From Brevundimonas vitisensis (GTDB lineage Bacteria > Pseudomonadota > Alphaproteobacteria > Caulobacterales > Caulobacteraceae), in assembly GCF_016656965.1 (NCBI RefSeq), contig NZ_CP067977.1, positions 1,884,501-1,948,500 of the forward strand: 64,000 nucleotides of DNA, given 5' to 3'. Numbering within the stretch: position 1 is the first letter of the stretch; every line of letters starts with the position of its first letter. Of this stretch, positions 61,246-64,000 are shown one piece after another. The notes below the pieces were generated by a model, which saw nothing but the letters and a program-made list of their open reading frames with translations, was not told the origin of the DNA and made no database searches. The translations under genes and the position numbers were made by a program.

Positions 61246-63845
61246 CAGCCTACCACCAGATTGACGATACGGTCCTTGACCACCACGACCTTGCGTATCT
61301 CCTGTCCTTCCAGCCGGGCCCGAACGCCCGGGTCGGCCAGGACCAGTGCCTCCACCTCGGCCGGATCGGTGCCCCGCGCGACGCGGATTTCGGCCCGGCG
61401 CTTGCCGTTGACCTGAACCGGCAGGACCACCTCATCGTCCGCCGCCAGATCGGCGTCCCAGACCGGCCAGGGCGCGTTCAGGATCATCCCCTCTTCGCCC
61501 AGCCGCGTCCAGCATTCCTCGGCCAGGTGCGGCGTAAAGGGCGCGATCAGCCGGGCCAGAGCCGACAGGGCCTGACGCTTGGCTGCTCCGCCTGCCTGTC
61601 CCTGGTCGCGGACCGTGGCGACGAAGGCGTAGAGTTTGGCGATGGCGGCGTTGAAGCGGAAACCCTCCACGCCCTCGGTCACCGCCTTGATGGCCTTGTG
61701 GGTCTCGCGCACCAGGGCCGCATTGGCCGCTTCTTCGCCCGCAAAATCGGGGTCGTAGGTGTCGAACAGGGTCCAGGCGCGTTGGACAAAGCGGCTGGCG
61801 CCCTCGACCCCGCCGGGGGTCCACTGCACGTCGCGTTCGGGCGGACTGTCGGACAGGACGAACAGGCGTCCGGCATCCACGCCATGGCTCTCCAGGATTT
61901 CCGCCGGGGCGACGACGTTCTTCTTGGACTTGGACATCTTTTCGATGTCGCCGATCGAAAGCCGCGCCCCCGTCGACAACCGGGTGGCGATCCGTTGTCC
62001 ATCGACCGTCTCGATCCGCACGTCGGTGGGTTCAACCCACTGCGGCTTGCCGACCGCATCGGTGCCTTCGAAATAGGTCTCGTGAACCACCATGCCCTGG
62101 GTGAACAGGCCGGCGAACGGCTCGCGTACCGACATCAGCCCGGCATCGGACAGGGCCCGGCTGATGAAGCGTGCGTACAGCAGGTGCAGAACGGCGTGCT
62201 CGACCCCGCCGATATACTGATCGACGGGCAGCCACTTGTCCGCCGCCGCGCGTGCAATGGGCTCGGCCGCCGTCGGGTCGGTGAAGCGGGCGAAATACCA
62301 GCTGGAATCGACGAAGGTATCCAGAGTGTCCGTCTCGCGCAGGGCCTTGGTCCCGCAGCTGGGACAATCGACATGCTTCCACGTCGGGTGACGGTCCAGC
62401 GGATTGCCGGGCACGTCAAAGGTGACGTCCTCGGGCAGGACCACGGGAAGCTGATCTGCCGGGACCGGCACCGGGCCACAGGTGGGACAATGGATGATCG
62501 GTATGGGGCAGCCCCAGTACCGCTGGCGGCTGACACCCCAGTCGCGCAGGCGATAGATGGTCGCGCCCTTGCCGTGGCCGGACGCCTCCAGACGGGCGAT
62601 GGCGGCGGCCTTGGCCTCCTCGACCGACAGGCCGTCCAGGAAGTCGGAGTTGAAGATGCGGCCGGGACCGACATAGGCCTCGGTGCCGATCTCGACGTCG
62701 TCGCTGCCGTCCGGACGCACGACCGGAACGACCGGCAGGTCATATTTGCGGGCGAAGTCCAGGTCGCGCTGGTCATGTCCCGGACAGCCGAAGATGGCGC
62801 CCGAGCCATAGGTCGAGAGCACGAAATTGGCCGACCAGACGGGCAGGGTGCGGTCCGGGTCGAACGGGTGTCGCACCCGAATCCCCAGGTCGATGCCCTG
62901 TTTCTCGGCCTTTTCGATATCGGCTTCGGATGTCCCGGTCTGGGCGCAGGCCTTGACGAAGGCGGCCACGTCCGGGCGGTGCTCGGCGATCGCCCGCGTC
63001 AGGGGGTGATCGGGGGCCAGGGCCAGGAAGCTGGCCCCGAAAAGGGTGTCGGGACGGGTGGTATAGACCTCGATCGGATCGCGGTCGTGGCTGGGCTGAC
63101 CGTCAGCCGTGCCGTTCAGGAAGGCCGGAACCTCGGCGATGTCCCACCACAGGGTCGCGCCCTTTGATCGTCCGATCCAGTTCTCCTGCATCAGCCGGAC
63201 CTTGTCGGGCCAGCGATCCAGTTCGGCCAGACCCTCAATCAGGTCGTCGGCATAGTCGGTAATCCGCAGGAACCACTGGTTCAGCTTGCGCTTTTCGACG
63301 ATCGCGCCGGACCGCCAGCCTCGCCCCTCGATCACCTGCTCATTGGCCAGGACGGTGTTGTCGACCGGATCCCAGTTGACGACCCCGTCCTTGCGATAGA
63401 CCAGGCCGCGCCGGTACAGATCCAGGAACCAGGCCTGCTGCTGGCCATAATATTCGGGATCGCAGGTGGCGAACTCGCGCGACCAGTCCAGCGACAGGCC
63501 CAGCAGCTTCAGCTGGTCGCGCATGGTGGCGATGTTGGACCGGGTCCAGTTGCCGGGATGGATTCCCCGCTCCATCGCCGCGTTCTCGGCCGGCATGCCG
63601 AAGGCGTCCCAGCCCATGGGATGCAGGACGTCATACCCCATCGCCCGCTTGGACCGGGCGACCACATCGCCCATCACATAGTTGCGCGCATGGCCCATGT
63701 GGATGTTGCCCGAGGGATAGGGGAACATCTCCAGCACATAGTATTTCGGACGCCCGGTCTCGCCGGTCGGGGTGACAAAGGCCTCAGCCTCGGCCCAGCG
63801 GGCCTGTTGGCGCGGTTCGGTGGTCTTGGGGTCGTAACGGGCCAC
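61245..63845 (-). CDS. leuS: leucyl-tRNA synthetase
   Basis: Class I aminoacyl-tRNA synthetase of 866 aa. HIGH-type motif HMGHARNY near 50, the CP1 editing domain, the zinc-like CPTCG and CPSCG pairs, KMSKSKKN near 635, and the C-terminal anticodon-binding region. The GTG at 63845 ([11 protein letters not shown]) is favoured, with GGAAG 7 bases ahead; a TTG at 63851 is also in frame. It heads the leuS-lptE-holA operon. Confidence 0.95.
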   Translation of the reverse strand: MARYDPKTTEPRQQARWAEAEAFVTPTGETGRPKYYVLEMFPYPSGNIHMGHARNYVMGDVVARSKRAMGYDVLHPMGWDAFGMPAENAAMERGIHPGNWTRSNIATMRDQLKLLGLSLDWSREFATCDPEYYGQQQAWFLDLYRRGLVYRKDGVVNWDPVDNTVLANEQVIEGRGWRSGAIVEKRKLNQWFLRITDYADDLIEGLAELDRWPDKVRLMQENWIGRSKGATLWWDIAEVPAFLNGTADGQPSHDRDPIEVYTTRPDTLFGASFLALAPDHPLTRAIAEHRPDVAAFVKACAQTGTSEADIEKAEKQGIDLGIRVRHPFDPDRTLPVWSANFVLSTYGSGAIFGCPGHDQRDLDFARKYDLPVVPVVRPDGSDDVEIGTEAYVGPGRIFNSDFLDGLSVEEAKAAAIARLEASGHGKGATIYRLRDWGVSRQRYWGCPIPIIHCPTCGPVPVPADQLPVVLPEDVTFDVPGNPLDRHPTWKHVDCPSCGTKALRETDTLDTFVDSSWYFARFTDPTAAEPIARAAADKWLPVDQYIGGVEHAVLHLLYARFISRALSDAGLMSVREPFAGLFTQGMVVHETYFEGTDAVGKPQWVEPTDVRIETVDGQRIATRLSTGARLSIGDIEKMSKSKKNVVAPAEILESHGVDAGRLFVLSDSPPERDVQWTPGGVEGASRFVQRAWTLFDTYDPDFAGEEAANAALVRETHKAIKAVTEGVEGFRFNAAIAKLYAFVATVRDQGQAGGAAKRQALSALARLIAPFTPHLAEECWTRLGEEGMILNAPWPVWDADLAADDEVVLPVQVNGKRRAEIRVARGTDPAEVEALVLADPGVRARLEGQEIRKVVVVKDRIVNLVVG

Positions 63846-63875
63846 GGTCAATCTTCCGATCTTCCTTCCCCCCTA

Positions 63876-64000
63876 GGCGGAGAAGGTGGGACGCCAAGCG
63901 TCTCGGATGAGGGGGCTCTATCCGTGCGCCTTGCGTCCAATAGTATGTCCGGATGCGGCAGCCCCCTCATCCGTCAGGCCGCGCCTGCCAGCTTTCTCCC
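63876..64000. repeat. REP-like doublet upstream of leuS, cut by the window end
   Basis: Two copies of one palindromic unit in opposite orientation. The outer arms are a perfect 14-base inverted repeat: CGGATGAGGGGGCT (63904-63917) and AGCCCCCTCATCCG (63960-63973). Each unit reads CCCCCTCATCCG, then a small hairpin (GACGC-TTG-GCGTC or CAGGC-CGC-GCCTG), then CCACCTTCTCC or CCAGCTTTCTCC. This is a REP/BIME design. The second unit runs to the window end. The rest of 63846-64000 holds no gene. Confidence 0.8.

Noticed and set aside
1..64000. CRISPR arrays, prophage or insertion sequences
   Set aside because: No regularly spaced repeats, phage genes or transposases were seen.

Overview
This 64 kb window is a gene-dense, high-GC stretch of an alphaproteobacterial chromosome. 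It most likely comes from Caulobacteraceae, and a Brevundimonas-like organism fits best. The evidence is the Caulobacter-type origin-proximal order hemE-hemH-hemJ-rho-mnmE-mnmG-rsmG-parA-parB, near-consensus ParB sites scattered through that block, a CenR-type essential response regulator, a PodJ-like polarity protein, a CC0125/CC1285-type lipoprotein and GANTC (CcrM-type) sites at the left edge. I see no phage, integrase, transposase or CRISPR array. The only RNA gene found is a tRNA-Arg(CCG).

Layout. 1-2709: haem genes hemE, hemH and hemJ, translationally coupled; in Caulobacter hemE borders the replication origin, so the origin probably lies just left of the window. 2916-10650: rho, a small DUF6489 gene, mnmE, mnmG, rsmG, parA, parB and a small basic protein gene, with four parS-like sites (4427-8859), two of them inside mnmG and parA. 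10675-18502: M20 amidohydrolase, ferredoxin-like protein, mmsA, def, a ZnuD-like TonB receptor behind a Zur-like operator, and an FAD protein. 18547-29000: tRNA-Arg, a DUF885-like lipoprotein, DsbD/ScsB, envelope lipoproteins, a diacylglycerol-kinase-like enzyme with a phosphoesterase, rsmB and kup. 29070-38772: an Rrf2 regulator-SDR operon with a palindromic operator, marC, pyrF, SdhAF4-like protein, htpX, argG, two related secreted proteins, a LysE exporter and small envelope proteins. 38824-47936: prolyl-tRNA editing protein, CnoX-like thioredoxin, Lon-N-domain protein, Trm112-like protein, UbiH-family hydroxylase, ThiE-like protein, PLP homeostasis protein, cenR, SLC13 transporter and xthA. 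47955-64000: TIGR02186/TauE pair, PodJ-like protein, ubiA, MFS transporter, cupin, dapE, a divergent Rrf2/thioredoxin-reductase-like pair, and the leuS-lptE-holA operon.

The biology is mostly housekeeping: chromosome segregation (ParABS), tRNA wobble modification, haem and ubiquinone synthesis, envelope redox and lipoprotein functions, and polarity. The genome is very compact. Many neighbours overlap by ATGA or GTGA, and several convergent pairs share their stop codons in CTAG or TTAG. Noncoding structure is concentrated in a few places: the mnmE leader (Shine-Dalgarno-masking hairpin plus a five-codon minicistron), three unrelated families of paired-palindrome repeats (53897-54021, 58104-58227, 63876-64000), a strong hairpin at 35961-35996, and the operators noted above. 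I found no clearly new multi-gene system. The mnmE leader and the regulator/operator pairs are the strongest leads.
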